The position numbers and the translations under genes are program-made. From NCBI GenBank assembly GCA_027924645.1, contig BSBN01000140.1, positions 14,824,501 through 14,888,500 on the forward strand: a DNA stretch of 64,000 nucleotides. The letters run 5' to 3'. This DNA comes from Cunninghamia lanceolata. Lineage: Eukaryota > Streptophyta > Pinopsida > Cupressales > Cupressaceae. A model generated the notes under the pieces. The model was given only the letters and a program-made list of their open reading frames with translations. It ran no database searches and was not told the DNA's origin. Each line of letters opens with the position of its first letter. Within the stretch, counting starts at the first letter, position 1. Positions 44,630 through 55,884 of the stretch are shown one piece after another.

Positions 44630-46043
44630 GAAGATCTTGATTTTGTACAACTTTGGAAAGAATGTAAGGAACCTATTGTGACAGATAGAAGTGGCTAGAT
44701 TATTTCATTTAGTAAGATATGTCATTCAAAGTAAATCAATTATGCATACCTAAGAGTTCAATTAGAGACAATTTGATCGAGGAGAAGCAAAGTGGTGGAT
44801 TTATAGGATATTTTGGCATTGATAAGATAGTGGCTTTGGTAAGTGAAAGTTACTTTTGGCCTCATATACATAAGGATGTTAGGAAATTTGTGCATATTTG
44901 TAGAGTTTGTCAAGTTGCAAAAGGGAGTAGTCAGAATATTAGTTTGTACAAATCCTTGACAATACCTAAAAGACCTTGGGAAGACATAAGCATGGATTTC
45001 ATAATGGGATTGTCGAAGACATGGAGAGGACATGTTTCAATATTTGTAGTGGTGGATAGATTTTCAAAGATGACACATTTCATACCTTGTAAGAAGACAA
45101 CTAATGCAGTTCATGTGGCTGACCTATTTTTCAAGGATATTGTGAGATTGCATGGATTACCTAAGAGCATATTTTCAGACAGAGATACAAGATTTCTTAG
45201 ATACTTTTGGAGGACACTTTGGAAGAATTTGAAGATAGATTTGAAGTTCACTTCAACATTTCTTCAATAGATTGATGGATAGATAAAGGTAGTGAATAGG
45301 AGTTTGGGAAACTTATTGAGAGGTTTGGTTGGAGAGAAGACATGAAATTGGGATTTGATTCTTTCACAAGCAGAGTTTGCATGTAATAATTTAGTGAATA
45401 GGAGTATTGGAAGAACACCATTTGAGATAGTGACAAGAACTAATCCTAGAGGAGTAGTAGAGTTGAGAGACATTAGTATGGAAGATAAGAGGAGTGTAGA
45501 AGCAAAATAATTTGAAGGACACATGGAGATAGTACATAATCAGGTTAATAAGTATTTGGAGGAGATGAATAGTAAGTATAAGGAGGAAGTAGATGAGAAG
45601 AGGAGACATACAGAATTTGTAGTTGGAGATGAAGTGATGGTGTATTTGAGAAAAGAAAGATTTCTAGTTGGGACATATAACAAGTTGAATACGAAGTAGT
45701 TTGGACCATGTAGGATACTCAAAAAGTTTGATTTAGGAAATACATATGAAGTGGAACTACCAGAGACAATGGGTATATCACTTATTTTCAACATTGTAGA
45801 CCTATATTAGTATCATGAAGTAGAATTTAGTGATAGCACTGGAGAGGACTTGAAGAAACAGTTACCACAACAAGTAGCAGAGTAGATTGAAGACATCTTC
45901 GATAGTAGAGTTTAATGTAGTAGCAGAGGCAAGCAATACAAAGAATATCTTGTGAAGTGGAAAGGGAGACCAGAGAAGACTCATCTTGGATTTCTCAGGA
46001 TGAGGTGGACTATCTTGGTTTTCCTCTATCCCTAGTAAATTGA
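44630..46043 (+). pseudogene. G2 integrase and chromodomain (decayed)
   Basis: The frame resumes from 41401 across G3 (D-L-D-F-V-Q-L-W). Integrase: in the zinc-binding region both His positions are lost (KQSGG, GYFG) while CRVC remains (about 44911). The core has D in SMDFI (about 44993) and D in SDRDTRF (about 45178). The third catalytic residue, in the stretch at 45268-45300, is now Lys (GAG to AAG), with two stops next to it. The C-terminal part follows (VGDEVMVYLRKE near 45620), then a chromodomain with EYLVKWKGRPE (about 45943). A one-base loss near 45975 puts its last part in the next frame, ending at TGA 46041-46043. It would insert the element into silenced chromatin; now inactive. 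Confidence 0.85.
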
Positions 46044-46074
46044 GGGACCCATTTTTTCAACAACCTTGGATGTC

Positions 46075-47239
46075 TAATGCAGGAGCATCCCTAGTTCAAG
46101 AGCAATCTAAAGGGTGTTGAGCTAGCCTTTTCTCCCAAAAGGCACAGCTACCAGGAAACTATTACCATCCTAGATAAGGACCAGTAGGAGGTAGTTGAGC
46201 CATGTCATGAATTCCAAAGGGGGATACTGACTTGTTTTCCAACAATCCCCCACTTAGCATTACCCAAGGGGATTTGAACCTATGACCTAGCTTTGATACC
46301 GCTTGTAGGGTGTTGAGCTGGCTATTTCTCCCAAAAGGTGCACCTATCATGAAACCACTACCATCCTAGATAAGGACCAGTGGGAGGTGGTCAATCCATG
46401 TCATGTGTCCTAAAGGGGCATGCTGACTTGTTTTCCAACATAATCTTGCATCAACCAGAAACATTTGCATTTTAGTTTGTTTATTTTTATTTTCTAGTTC
46501 ATTCGGTAGTAGTTTTTGTATTTTGGTCTGCATTCTACTGCAGTTTCATTTTAGACCTTGTGGAACTGGACTTAGCATCTAGACACATTGGTGCACATCA
46601 TATGCAAAATTTAGATCATTTGGATCAATTACCAGAAAGATGTTGCTATCAAAAGTTTGATTGTTTTCTTAGAATAGAGCATCCTAACAGTCTCAAATAA
46701 TTAGCTAAAGGAGAAGACTTGTGGAGCATTTCATGAGTTGCAGAGCTAAATGACACAGCATTCAATGTTGTTTGGATCGTGGTTGACCTTACCAGAGATC
46801 TGCATGCTATTCCATTCATTTACAGAGGAATTCTATATGATTAGGTTTGACCTATCTATGTACACAAGTTACAACTCTTCATTGGAATTTATGACCTTCC
46901 TTGGCCAACGCAGATGAATCTTATGTTCCAGAAATAATATCTAGTGATGTAATAGATGCCTAGGAAAGTAGTTAATCATTAGTTCATAGTTGTATAGTTT
47001 GAATTCTTGCGAAGGAGATTCAAATCTATATCTTGTGCATATTTTTTAATTGAAGAATTGGACTTGTAAGCCCTAATTGTAAGCCCACATGTTGCCGAAA
47101 AGTTTGTATTTGAATTTTATGATACTGAATGATTGAATTTGTATTTGCTTTATATCTTTGATTTGTTTCCTTTGTATTTACTCTTGCTGCACAATTTGGA
47201 ATGTTCACTTTGTGGACCCTCCTAATTGTGACTGCACCA
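46075..47239 (+). mobile_element. G2 3' LTR, carrying a TRIM
   Basis: It starts TAATGCAGGAGCATCC (TG decayed to TA) and ends GTGACTGCACCA. Without the TRIM and its duplication it is about 827 bp, against 805 bp for the 5' LTR. Confidence 0.9.
46109..46441 (-). mobile_element. TRIM (miniature LTR retrotransposon), 333 bp
   Basis: Two 130-bp direct repeats (46115-46244 and 46311-46440) begin TGTTGAGCT and end TTTTCCAACA. The 66-bp middle holds, on the minus strand, GCGGTATCAAAG (46302-46291), an iMet-type primer site beside the right LTR, and AAGTGGGGGAT (46255-46245), a polypurine tract beside the left LTR. The orientation is therefore minus. The flanks AATCT (46104-46108 and 46442-46446) match the uninterrupted target in the G2 5' LTR (GAGCAATTTTGCATC near 37375). 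No coding capacity. Confidence 0.9.
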
Positions 47240-47258
47240 ATAAGGATGCAAATTCTTT

Positions 47259-47274
47259 AAACACGGGTTCACCA
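47259..47274 (-). other. G4 primer binding site (candidate)
   Basis: Minus strand TGGTGAACCCGTGTTT lies three bases inside the probable LTR edge at 47278 (TGTTTACTGT on the plus strand). It is not the iMet type; the tRNA is not identified. The spacing and the TTTTGGTG start resemble Tat-type leaders. Confidence 0.5.
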
Positions 47275-47277
47275 AAA

Positions 47278-48690
47278 TGTTTACTGTAAAAAAAGAGAAG
47301 AATGATTAACATGCTCAACTAGGTCAAACCTCCCTTTTATAAACCAACATTCAGAATATGAACCGATCTCAACCACTATGGAAGGGTTAAGCTACAGGTA
47401 TTTTATTCCTCTGTTGTATATAAAAAGATGTCTAAACTAGGTTTTCAGTACAAACCCTAAATAGGTACATCAAGCCAAACCCTAGTTGTAAAACTTACTC
47501 AGATAAATAAATATCAGAAGTAGAAAATGATGGATTGACTACAAAAATATAGATAGGGGATATTAGAGCCTATACACCTAAATTTTGAGGGCCTACAAGA
47601 CTTGGGCAGTCCTAAAATCATCCTTTAAGATTCCCTATCACAAACCTTACTACACTAGGTGACATAGCCTCTGATGAAGGTTCCAAATCCCAGATCTGAG
47701 GTCTTGATGGAATTGAGCACCCCCAAAATCATTCCTGCACTTATCGAATGATGAATCTATAACTTCTATAGAAACTATGAGAGTAATACATGTTTCCTCT
47801 TTGCTACTTTCCATTGGATCTTACTAAATCTAACATGTACAAATAAAAGAAGGAGAAGATATATTGTGGCCATATAGGAGTTTGCCTCTACCAAACCCCA
47901 TCTTTTGTATTACTACCTCAACAATAGCCAATGTCAAAAGATGTAGATGTGTGTGCTCATAAACCTTAAGTGTGAGCATAAACAAATTCAAGATCCTAAT
48001 TGACTCAAGCATGAAGGAAATAGATCCCCAAAATGTTTGACTCAAGGAAACAAGAACTTCACTTGAAGGAGATGATATCAATGAAGACTTGTAGAATAAG
48101 AAGGCAAGGTAGCCATATCCTCAGAGGATTCCAAAACTCATTATTGGAGGCTTCAACCCTTCTCCTAATTGTACAAAAGGCTTCACAAACCCTAGGAATA
48201 GCAAGATACACTCAAGTTCTTGATTCCTAATCTTCACAACATATCTCCAAGATAGAAAAGATCTAAATCTTCAATGAGCCTTAACACTTTACAAACCTTC
48301 AATAGCAATAGTAGCAGAATTTTGGCATAATAAGCTTGCATAGTAGTTGTGTGATAAAATGATTTTGAGTTCTGTTTAAATATCTAACCTTACAAATGAA
48401 ATAAATTGAAATAAAAGCCTGACATCGCATGAGAAAGAAATTTTGAATTCAAAAACATGAAGCACATAGCAAAAGATGACACCAAAATTAAATTCTACAA
48501 CCTTGAGGTTTAGGACAGGACTATTGCAGTACCACCCAAGTCTAGCCCCCAAATTTATCTTTTGATTACACTTAAGGGTGTCCTAAATCCCCATAATCTA
48601 TAGTTTCTTTCTAGGTTTTGTCGATAATTACTCTAAAATGCAATATTTCTTTGAAAAGATACACATCAATTAGGGTTTAAATAGTTCTAA
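47278..48690 (-). mobile_element. G4 5' LTR (right edge uncertain)
   Basis: This lies between the primer site of G4 and the next element. No coding frame is convincing. No second copy is present in the window because the G4 3' end is missing, so only the inner edge is supported. Confidence 0.4.
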
Positions 48691-49511
48691 TGATGAAAGG
48701 GGTTAAGGGACACTAAAAGGTAGAAGCTAAACCTAGTGAAACTGTGCTAACCCAAGTAGGAGAAAATTTTATGACATAATAGAAACATATAAATCACTAT
48801 AAGCAATTTAGCACATAACACCAGTATTACATGGGTTAAACCATTTTTAGAGAAAAAAACACTCCAAAACCTAGTCAATGTTTATCAAATCAATAGCATA
48901 TTACAACACACTTGCAAAGCAAGTTTTCATATGAGTTTCAATAGCATATTAAACATTGAGTGATTTTAGCAACATTTTTATAGTACCTACAAATTCTTAT
49001 TATAATACAACTCCTTAAGAACCCAATTTATAGAGAAATGAACAAGTTGGAAAACATTTGTGGTTTTCTAAATGATATGCTAAAACTCCCAAAATTACGA
49101 CACCTAGTTTTGACCAAATTTTTAGTGCCACCTTTGGAGATTCCCACTAATAGGCTAGAAATGGCATATTCTCTTACACTCTTACCACTATCATATTTGA
49201 CCAATTTAATCCACCCAACATGGGTACCCACCTTTTCATCATTCTTCATCTCAAAATGGGCACTTCATGAAAAAAAATAAAGCCTATCATGGTTGGTCAA
49301 TATTCAATAGTAACTCCTTCTATTTCACGATTTTACACATCATAAGAATCATTCGTAAGCTATCATAGCATCCTCCAAAAGTAGGAGTCCTAAATCTACT
49401 AAAGAAAACAAAATTAAATACATCTTACAACTTACAAAGCACTAACACATGGCATCAATGCCACCTCAAATTCCAATGCCTCATTTTCATGTGACACCTT
49501 AATTGTCAACA
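48690..49511 (-). mobile_element. C5 3' LTR (left edge approximate)
   Basis: On the minus strand the tract AAGTGGGAGAA is followed by TGTTGACAATTAAGG at 49511, an LTR start. The sequence to the left holds TATAAAAATG near 48985 and the word CATGTAATACTGGTGTT, similar to a box near LTR ends in C1 and E2. The left limit is a guess from the decayed C-rich tail near 48690. Confidence 0.5.
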
Positions 49512-51446
49512 TTCTCCCACTTGTTGAATACCTTGCAAGAGAAAAAGAGAAACATGCCATCATGAAATCTAACTACCAAAAGCTAAAATTTCAATAGACC
49601 ATGAACACCATTTTAATTTCTCTATTCTCACAAGCTTGGTTAATACATCTACAACACTTGTCAAAGTTTTTACTTTTTTAATTTCACTCTTCCATCTTCA
49701 ATCAAGTCTATAATAAAATGATACTGTACATCTATGTGCTTGGTCTAGGTCACATGAAATGTCAAGTTCTTTGCGAAACAAATTACACCCTATCACAATA
49801 AATAGTAACTACACCTTTATTTAAACCAATATCTTAACACAATCTCTTTAACCAAATGTCTTCTTTACAAACATGAGTAGTTTCCATATACTTAAGCCCA
49901 ATAATGGGGAAAGAAACCATATCCTATCACTTACTCATCCAACCAATGCAACCACCAAATAAGCTGAACACATAAGCATTGGTGGATATTCATATGTAAT
50001 GAACATTTCCAACCATATCTAAGACCAGATAACTATGTGAATATCAAGGGATTTCTTGTCTCTTGTAAAATTACCATGATAACACAAGAAATACTATTAG
50101 TTACCTTGCAAATATCTAAAGACTCTCTTAACTGAATCTCAGTTTATATATCACAAATTACAATAAACCTACCTATAACTCCCACTACATGGGTAATGTT
50201 TGCTCTAATAAAATATTTGATTGTTCTTTCCTAAAGTACTTTTCTCATGCCCTCCATTTGATAAGGAAATATAGGACATTGTAAAATACATAACTTCATT
50301 CCCAACATTACAAGAACATGTAATGGTCTTGAATCTTGCATGTTAAACCTCAGTAAAATTGAATTGATATAATTACTCTACCCAAGCCATAGCTTTCTGT
50401 TCTCTCTATTTCTCCTTATTTCTATCCCAATAATGTGTTTGTCCACACCTAAATCCTTCATTTTAATTCTATTAGCAAGTTGAGATTTTAGTTGATAAAT
50501 CAATTCTTTTCCTTTGCCAATGAACAACATATTATCAACATATAATATAGTAATAAAAATGATGACCATCAAACTTGAAATTAAAAATAGTGATCCAATT
50601 AACAATTCTTAAATCTCGAACACATTACAAATGTATCATTAAACTTCTAGTACCACATCTTAGGACTTTGCTTGATGCCATACAAAGATTTCTTTATTAA
50701 TTACAAACCAAATTTTATTTACCTTTCACCAAGAAGTGCTCTAGCTATGACATGTAAATCTCTTCCTTGAAGTCACCATGATGTAAATAAGATTTTACAT
50801 CCATTTGTTTAACTTCTAAATAATAAGTTGTAGTAATATAAAGAAAGAATCTAACATATGATATTCTTGGAATACGAGAAAATATTTCACCATAATCCAC
50901 TCCCTCAACTTAGCAGTGCCCTTTTGCAATCAACTGTGCCTTATATTTCTCAACATTCCCATTTGAAATAATATTTTTATTGAATACCTATTCATAACCA
51001 ACTAGTTTACATTGTTTTGGAAATAGTACTATGCCCCATGTGTCATTCTTTTCCAAGACCACCATCCCTTCATTCATGGCAATTTTCTATGACTCAGGAT
51101 CATGCATACCTAATGTCTCTTGCATAGATCTAGGTTCATCAATTTAAGTATTCAATACAAAAATACAACTCTAATCACAACAAGAATACCTTTTAAATGG
51201 TTTTCTTTGTTGAGTTGGCCTTTGTATAAGCTAAGGTGGAGGTTCTACCTCCTCTTCTAAAGATTCCAATCTAGATGATCTCTACTCAACTTTTGGTCAC
51301 AATGCGGATCCTGATTCATATTTCTTTTGCATAGGAGGGAGTTAAACCATATTTTTTGTTCAGTTTGTTCTAGCTACAATTCAATGGAAAAAGACTTAGT
51401 TTCTCTAAAATCACATTTTTCTATATAGAACCTTTTATGCAACATC
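49512..51446 (-). pseudogene. C5: Ty1/copia RT and RNase H (decayed, 5' part missing)
   Basis: Minus strand, right to left: integrase-RT linker with RQRKPFKRYS and DEPRS (51250-51100), then AMNEGMVVLEKNDTW, KCKLVGYEQVFN, SRIPRISYVRF and MDVKSYLHHGDF, with frequent stops, then 50605-50378 with ILYVDNMLFIG and MKDLG. RNase H follows: SAYVF-type text, YMETTHVCKEDIW and THRCTVSFYY near 49700. The RT box Y-V-D-D has become Y-V-D-N (50542-50531), so the enzyme is dead. The order and motifs are typical of copia (RVT_2) polyproteins. The right side is cut by the H1 LTR at 51447, so gag, protease and integrase are missing. Confidence 0.85.
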
Positions 51447-51635
51447 TGTTGCACATATGGTTGTCATTGATGTAGTTGTGTGGTAGTCATTGATGTCAAC
51501 ACTGATGAGTGTTGCACATATGTTACCTAATCTTGTCACTAATGTGGTTTTGTGGTTGTCTTTGATGTAAACACTATGCTTGGATGCTTATGATGATGAT
51601 ATACTATATTGATGGTGTACTAGCAGTGGTTACTA

Positions 51636-51695
51636 GTGTTCATGGTTGGTTGCTAATGTTCATGGTTAGTTGTTGATGTTCATGGTTGGATGTCA
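51636..51695. repeat. 20-bp tandem repeat, three copies
   Basis: TGTTCATGGTTGGTTGCTAA and variants start at 51636, 51656 and 51676. Confidence 0.85.
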
Positions 51696-52888
51696 TGCCT
51701 TGATTAATGTCAAGTAAAGTTGTATTGAGCATGTTTGTCATCAACAGAGATGATTTCATGATGATATATTAAGATGGGAATTAGAAGCATTAAGATGAAT
51801 GATGACACATTAAGATGGGAATTAGAAGTAATGTTGATGTTAAGAAGATATTATTGATGACCTAAAACATGTTGTATGCTATTTTATGATGATCCTAAGG
51901 AAGTATGTGTTGATACAAGAAGACTCTGGTCTTTGGCTATTGGTAAAGTTTGCTATTGCAGGAAGCTGCCTAGAAGACTGGTTAGTAGAATGCTCTGCAT
52001 TCCTTCACATTTGAATATATGGTCATGTAGTTTAGAAGTCAAGTTCAAAATGCTATAAAGGTGCTAAATTCAACATTTCATATCCTTTGCTCCTCCGCAT
52101 TGAAAGTTATAAGTGACAGAGTTCCAGTTTGTGCTCTGGCAGCATAATGTGATGATGAAGGCTGATTAGAATGCTCCACATTCCTCCACAAATGACAATT
52201 ATCTCATGTGGATTTGTGAACATGATCAGAGATGTTCAATGCATGTTATTTTGCAGTATCAAGTGATTTGGGGGTCCACAAGTTCAATTTTCAAATGACA
52301 GTGTACTACAGATGGTTCTAGATGCCTAAATATTCTTAGGACACATAATTGAGTACTTGTACCAGTTGGAGATTGTACAAATCAGTTATATGAGTTACTG
52401 TAGACATTCTACATGTCTTTATACTTCTTAGGTTTGATACGCATGCAAATCTTTCAAGTTTCCAGTATCGCATAAAGTTTTCAAGTCAATATAGGAAGTG
52501 TTATTGTTGCTAAAGTTGACTGAGGTATGTTGGTGATGTACACCCTAATGTCTTTTTTGTGTAGAGTTCAAGGAGTGTTTAGAGATGGTTTATAGGTCCT
52601 ACCGACTCATCTAGGAGAAGTGCAAGAAATGTCCAATCTTTCATGAGTACCGCCAAGATTGTAATGACCAATTTGCTACCCGCTTCATGTGTTCTTTCTT
52701 AAGGGTGACCTATTTCAAATGAGCATGATGTTTGTATGTTATTCTTTGAAGGATGATGCTATGAAGGATGTTTAGGACTAGGTTAAGCATGTGTTGGGTT
52801 CAAAAGGTATGTTTCTCTTCCTATAATTGAGTGTAGTTCATGTTAGGGCTTGCCCTCTACATATTCCATGATTTTTGATCTCTGATTG

Positions 52889-52958
52889 ACTTGTAAATTG
52901 TAATATACTTGTTATATTACCCAACTTGCAAATTGTAATATACTTGTTATATTAGCTA
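52889..52958. repeat. 35-bp tandem duplication
   Basis: ACTTGTAAATTGTAATATAC and what follows recurs from 52924 (ACTTGCAAATTG) with one substitution in the first half. Confidence 0.85.
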
Positions 52959-53307
52959 ACTTGTAATGTAATGGATGTAATATCATGTATAATTTATTGT
53001 AAACCTAGTTGATCTAGGTGAAGTATGAATGTGAATATGAGTATGTGAAGAGTAGACTATGAATATGATATGCATTATTAAGTGTGACTGAGGGAAAAAG
53101 AGCACAAGCAATAAGGGTTGTCCTGATTCATTTTGAAGACATTCTCCATATAGGAGGGTATTAAATGGTGTGCCTAACTAAATCAAGCATCAAAAGTAGA
53201 AAGATAGGTAGAATTTCAATCATTAAAGGTGTGAGCTTCAATGTCAGTTTTTAGATAGTAGAAAGATTGTCATGCTGTAATATTTTTTGAGTTCAATCTC
53301 AATTCAG

Positions 53308-53490
53308 GGAGTAGTTGCTTCCTTGGGTTATAGCCCTAAAAGAAAGTCATCATGTAGTTGTAGCTTCCTTGGGAGCGACCCTATAACAAAGTCTTCAATG
53401 AGTAGTAGCTTCCTGTGGTTATAGCCCTAAAACTAAGTCAACAGGGAGTAGTAGCTTCATTGGGTTGTATCCCTAAAACAAAGTTGTAAT
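53308..53490. repeat. About 46-bp tandem repeat, four copies, in the H1 LTR
   Basis: Units begin at 53311, 53354, 53402 and 53448 (spacings 43, 48, 46). The core is GTAGTAGCTTCCTTGGGTTA followed by TAGCCCTAAAACAAAGTC. The array lies where related LTRs carry GGCAGTGAGCC words. Confidence 0.85.
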
Positions 53491-53686
53491 TTTTTAGCTT
53501 CATATATTGTGAGTTAATCTTTGCCATGGTTTTTTGCCTGTTGGTGTTATGTGTTGATGTGCATTGTATTGATCTTTCATGTTTATGTTAATGTTGCAAT
53601 GATTAAGTTTTAATATACATAGGAGGATTTTAAATTTGTTTGGATACTGATTCACACCCCTTGTTAGTATCTAGGTCTGTTGATCA

Positions 53687-53702
53687 ATTGGTATTAGAGA
53701 TA
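53687..53702 (+). other. H1 primer binding site
   Basis: ATTGGTATTAGAGATA directly follows the LTR; iMet-type with C-to-T/A changes. Confidence 0.8.
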
Positions 53703-53743
53703 AGTTACTTAGAAGAAGCTTAACGACTTGAGAAAGGTCTGGG

Positions 53744-54931
53744 ATGGCTCATAATGGATCTCACAAGGCACCTATGTTTAATGGAACAAATTATTCCTTC
53801 TTGAAGATAAGGATGGAAAACTATTTATCTTCTCTAGGGTATGGTATTTGACAATCTGTCAAGAAGGGTTACATTGCTCCTACTAGTGATCCTACATATG
53901 CATATGAGATTAATTTGTATGAGAACAATGCCATGGAAAAGAGTGCTATCTTGATTGGACTAGCTGATTCAAAACTTGTGAAGGTAATGGGCTGCAAATC
54001 TGCTCAGGATGTTTGGAATAAACTTAGCAACATTTATGAAGGAGATAGTAAAGTGAAGTAGTCCAAGATGCAAATATTCAAGAGCAAATTTGAGACCTTG
54101 AGGATGTTAGAAGAAGAAGACATTACCAGTTATATGCTCTAGGTAGATGAAATAGTTAATTGTATTAGAGGACTTGGTGGAGAAGTGAAATAAGTTGAGA
54201 TTGTGAAGAAGGTTCTAAGATCTCTCCCTAAATCCTTCAATCATAAGGTTTCTACTATTGAGGAAACTCAAGATTTGGACAAATATATAGTACATCAATT
54301 ATTTGGCTCTCTCATAGCCTTTGAAATGTGAGAATTTGACAAAGGTGCTTCAATGAAAGAAGAAATATTGAAAGCAAGTAAGAAGATAGAATTTGAAGCA
54401 ATTGATCAAGATGACAACCTTGATGAGGCAGAGGAAAACTTTGTAAGAAAGTTGCAGAAGGGCACATGCAAATATAAAGGTAAGTTACCTTTCAAATGTT
54501 TCAAGTGTGGGAAAATTGGTCATTTTGCTTCTAAAAGTCCTTTTAAAGAATCAACAGGTAGTAACAAAAGAAAGAAGCCCAATAGAAGTTTGTATTCCAT
54601 GCAGAGCGGTTGTTCTTCAGAAGTTGAGGATTATGATGATTCAAATGATGAAACACTTTCCATGGCCTTTAATGTTGGTGCAAAAAAGGATGATATTAGA
54701 AAATGTGAAAAGTCTGATACATTGCAAGCTAACCAAGATAATGAAAAGTCAATGGTACTATGGACTTCCTTTCATCCAAAAGAGAAAGGCAAGGCTTGGG
54801 TAATTGACAACAGCTTCTCTAACCACATGAATGGTGACAAGGAGAAGTTTATCAACCTTAAAAAGAGGAATGGTGGAATTGTTAAGTTTGGTGGTGACGA
54901 GTCAGCACAAATCTATGGAAAGGGTGCTATA
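53744..54931 (+). pseudogene. H1 copia gag and start of protease (decayed)
   Basis: ATG 53744 opens a frame typical of copia Gag: H-K-A-P-M-F-N-G-T-N-Y, AILIGLADSKLVKVMGCKSA, KVLRSLPKSFNHKV. It continues in the same frame through 54353-54931 with a knuckle CFKCGKIGHFASKS (54497-54538; last Cys now Ser). Then comes an acidic linker and the protease region with WVIDNSFSNHM (about 54796), where the usual D-S-G is D-N-S. Stops at about 53848 (TGA for Trp), 54059 and 54140 (TAG for Gln), and 54329 (TGA) break the first third. The frame is cut at 54931 by LTR A and continues at 61759. Confidence 0.85.
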
Positions 54932-55166
54932 TGTTGCAAATATGTGCCTAAGCAGTGTTGTCATTGGTGTCAACTGTGCCTTATTTTTTTCATGTTTAGG
55001 AGACTGGAATATTGAGGATATTGAGAAAATTAAGGAAGATTCAATGTTCACGGACCATATGACTATGTAGAGGATTATCATAGGTTGTTCCAGTTAATAA
55101 TTGAGAAGTCCACATGAACATTTGAAGAAGTTATGGCCATCTGAGTAGAACCGGATTTTGTAGTAC

Positions 55167-55526
55167 TGCTACACCCTTAATATTGGTGTACATACAGTTA
55201 TGAATAGTCAGCTTGTGGCTATCTTAACTCCTAATTAAGTCATATTATCATTATTATATTGTTATTTAGTTGTTTAGGTCATCCTAAGGCTTCTATAGGT
55301 CTATCTAAGTCGGCCTGGGTGATATCCTAGGCATAAATAGGTATATATAGGAGGTAGTGAGTCTCATTTCATATCATATTGAGTATTGTGTTCTCATCGA
55401 AGACTGTTGGAGGTATCCCCCTCAAATTGGATTAGGAGGTTGCCCCCTCGAAGTGGCATAATATTATCAAGTATTTACAGCATATTTACTATTATATTCA
55501 GATATTGTGCAAGTTGTTTCATTACA
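55167..55526 (+). mobile_element. G1 5' LTR
   Basis: TGCTACACCC to TTCATTACA. A TATA-like GGTATATATAGGAGG lies near 55340. Confidence 0.97.
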
Positions 55527-55528
55527 AG

Positions 55529-55540
55529 TGGTATCAGAGC
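55529..55540 (+). other. G1 primer binding site
   Basis: TGGTATCAGAGC, perfect iMet-type site two bases after the LTR. Confidence 0.95.
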
Positions 55541-55884
55541 ATGATCTTGGCACCGTAGAGGCAAGATTTTTTCTCAACATTGGAGGTGATTTTGGGAAGA
55601 GCATAACTTTCAGATTTTAGTGAATTTTTTAAATATTTTTAAAGGGTTTTTGAAGACCATATTAAAGAAGATACAGTCTAGAATTCAGAGGAAGTGAAGC
55701 AAAAATAAGCGAGTTATTACAAAATTAGGGTTTCCAACAAATTCGCTCTCAAGGCAGCAAATTTGCTAAGTTTCTGGATTTTTTTCTACGTAAGTGGTAT
55801 CTTGGCCTTAGTAAGTTAAAGTAAAAATTTCAGAAAATTTACATTTCATTTGTGTGATTTATTTCAAAAATATTGGTTTCCATC

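Larger units (their letters stand above)
37349..47239 (+). mobile_element. G2: Ty3/gypsy chromovirus with nested G3 and TRIM
   Basis: LTRs at 37349-38153 and 46075-47239, with target duplication ATAAG at 37344-37348 and 47240-47244. Order: primer site, gag, protease, RT, RNase H, G3 insertion, integrase, chromodomain. The element's own length without G3 and the TRIM is about 6.3 kb. It sits in the leader of G4. LTRs differ widely, so the insertion is old. Confidence 0.9.
28365..48690 (-). mobile_element. G4: Tat-like Ty3/gypsy element, split by C1, G6 and G2 (right edge approximate)
   Basis: Minus-strand order from the right: 5' LTR (47278 to about 48690), primer site (47259-47274), leader split by G2 (47240-47258 and 37130-37343), first coding part (37132-36567), G6 insertion, protease region (31369-29660), RT and RNase H (29660-28365), then C1. 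The integrase and 3' LTR are not found to the left of C1. The protein signatures (LGRSWIDAMGAVPST, LKDDFHLPNID, LGFIV) are those of Tat/Ogre-type plant elements. This is the oldest host element of the centre. Confidence 0.7.
51447..53686 (+). mobile_element. H1 5' LTR with internal tandem repeats
   Basis: It begins TGTTGCACATATGG and ends GTCTGTTGATCA before the primer site. At 2.2 kb it is longer than its relatives A and B (1.2-1.3 kb). The first ~62 bp are partly duplicated (TGTTGCACATATG again near 51508), and three tandem repeats lie inside (51636-51695, 52889-52958, 53308-53490), which explains some of the excess. The start edge is supported by similarity to LTR starts A and B (TGTTGCAAATATG). 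A nested insertion in the middle is not excluded. Confidence 0.7.

Noticed and set aside
52500..52760. Possible nested insertion in the middle of the H1 LTR
   Set aside because: LTR length is suspicious, but I found neither target duplication nor element ends.
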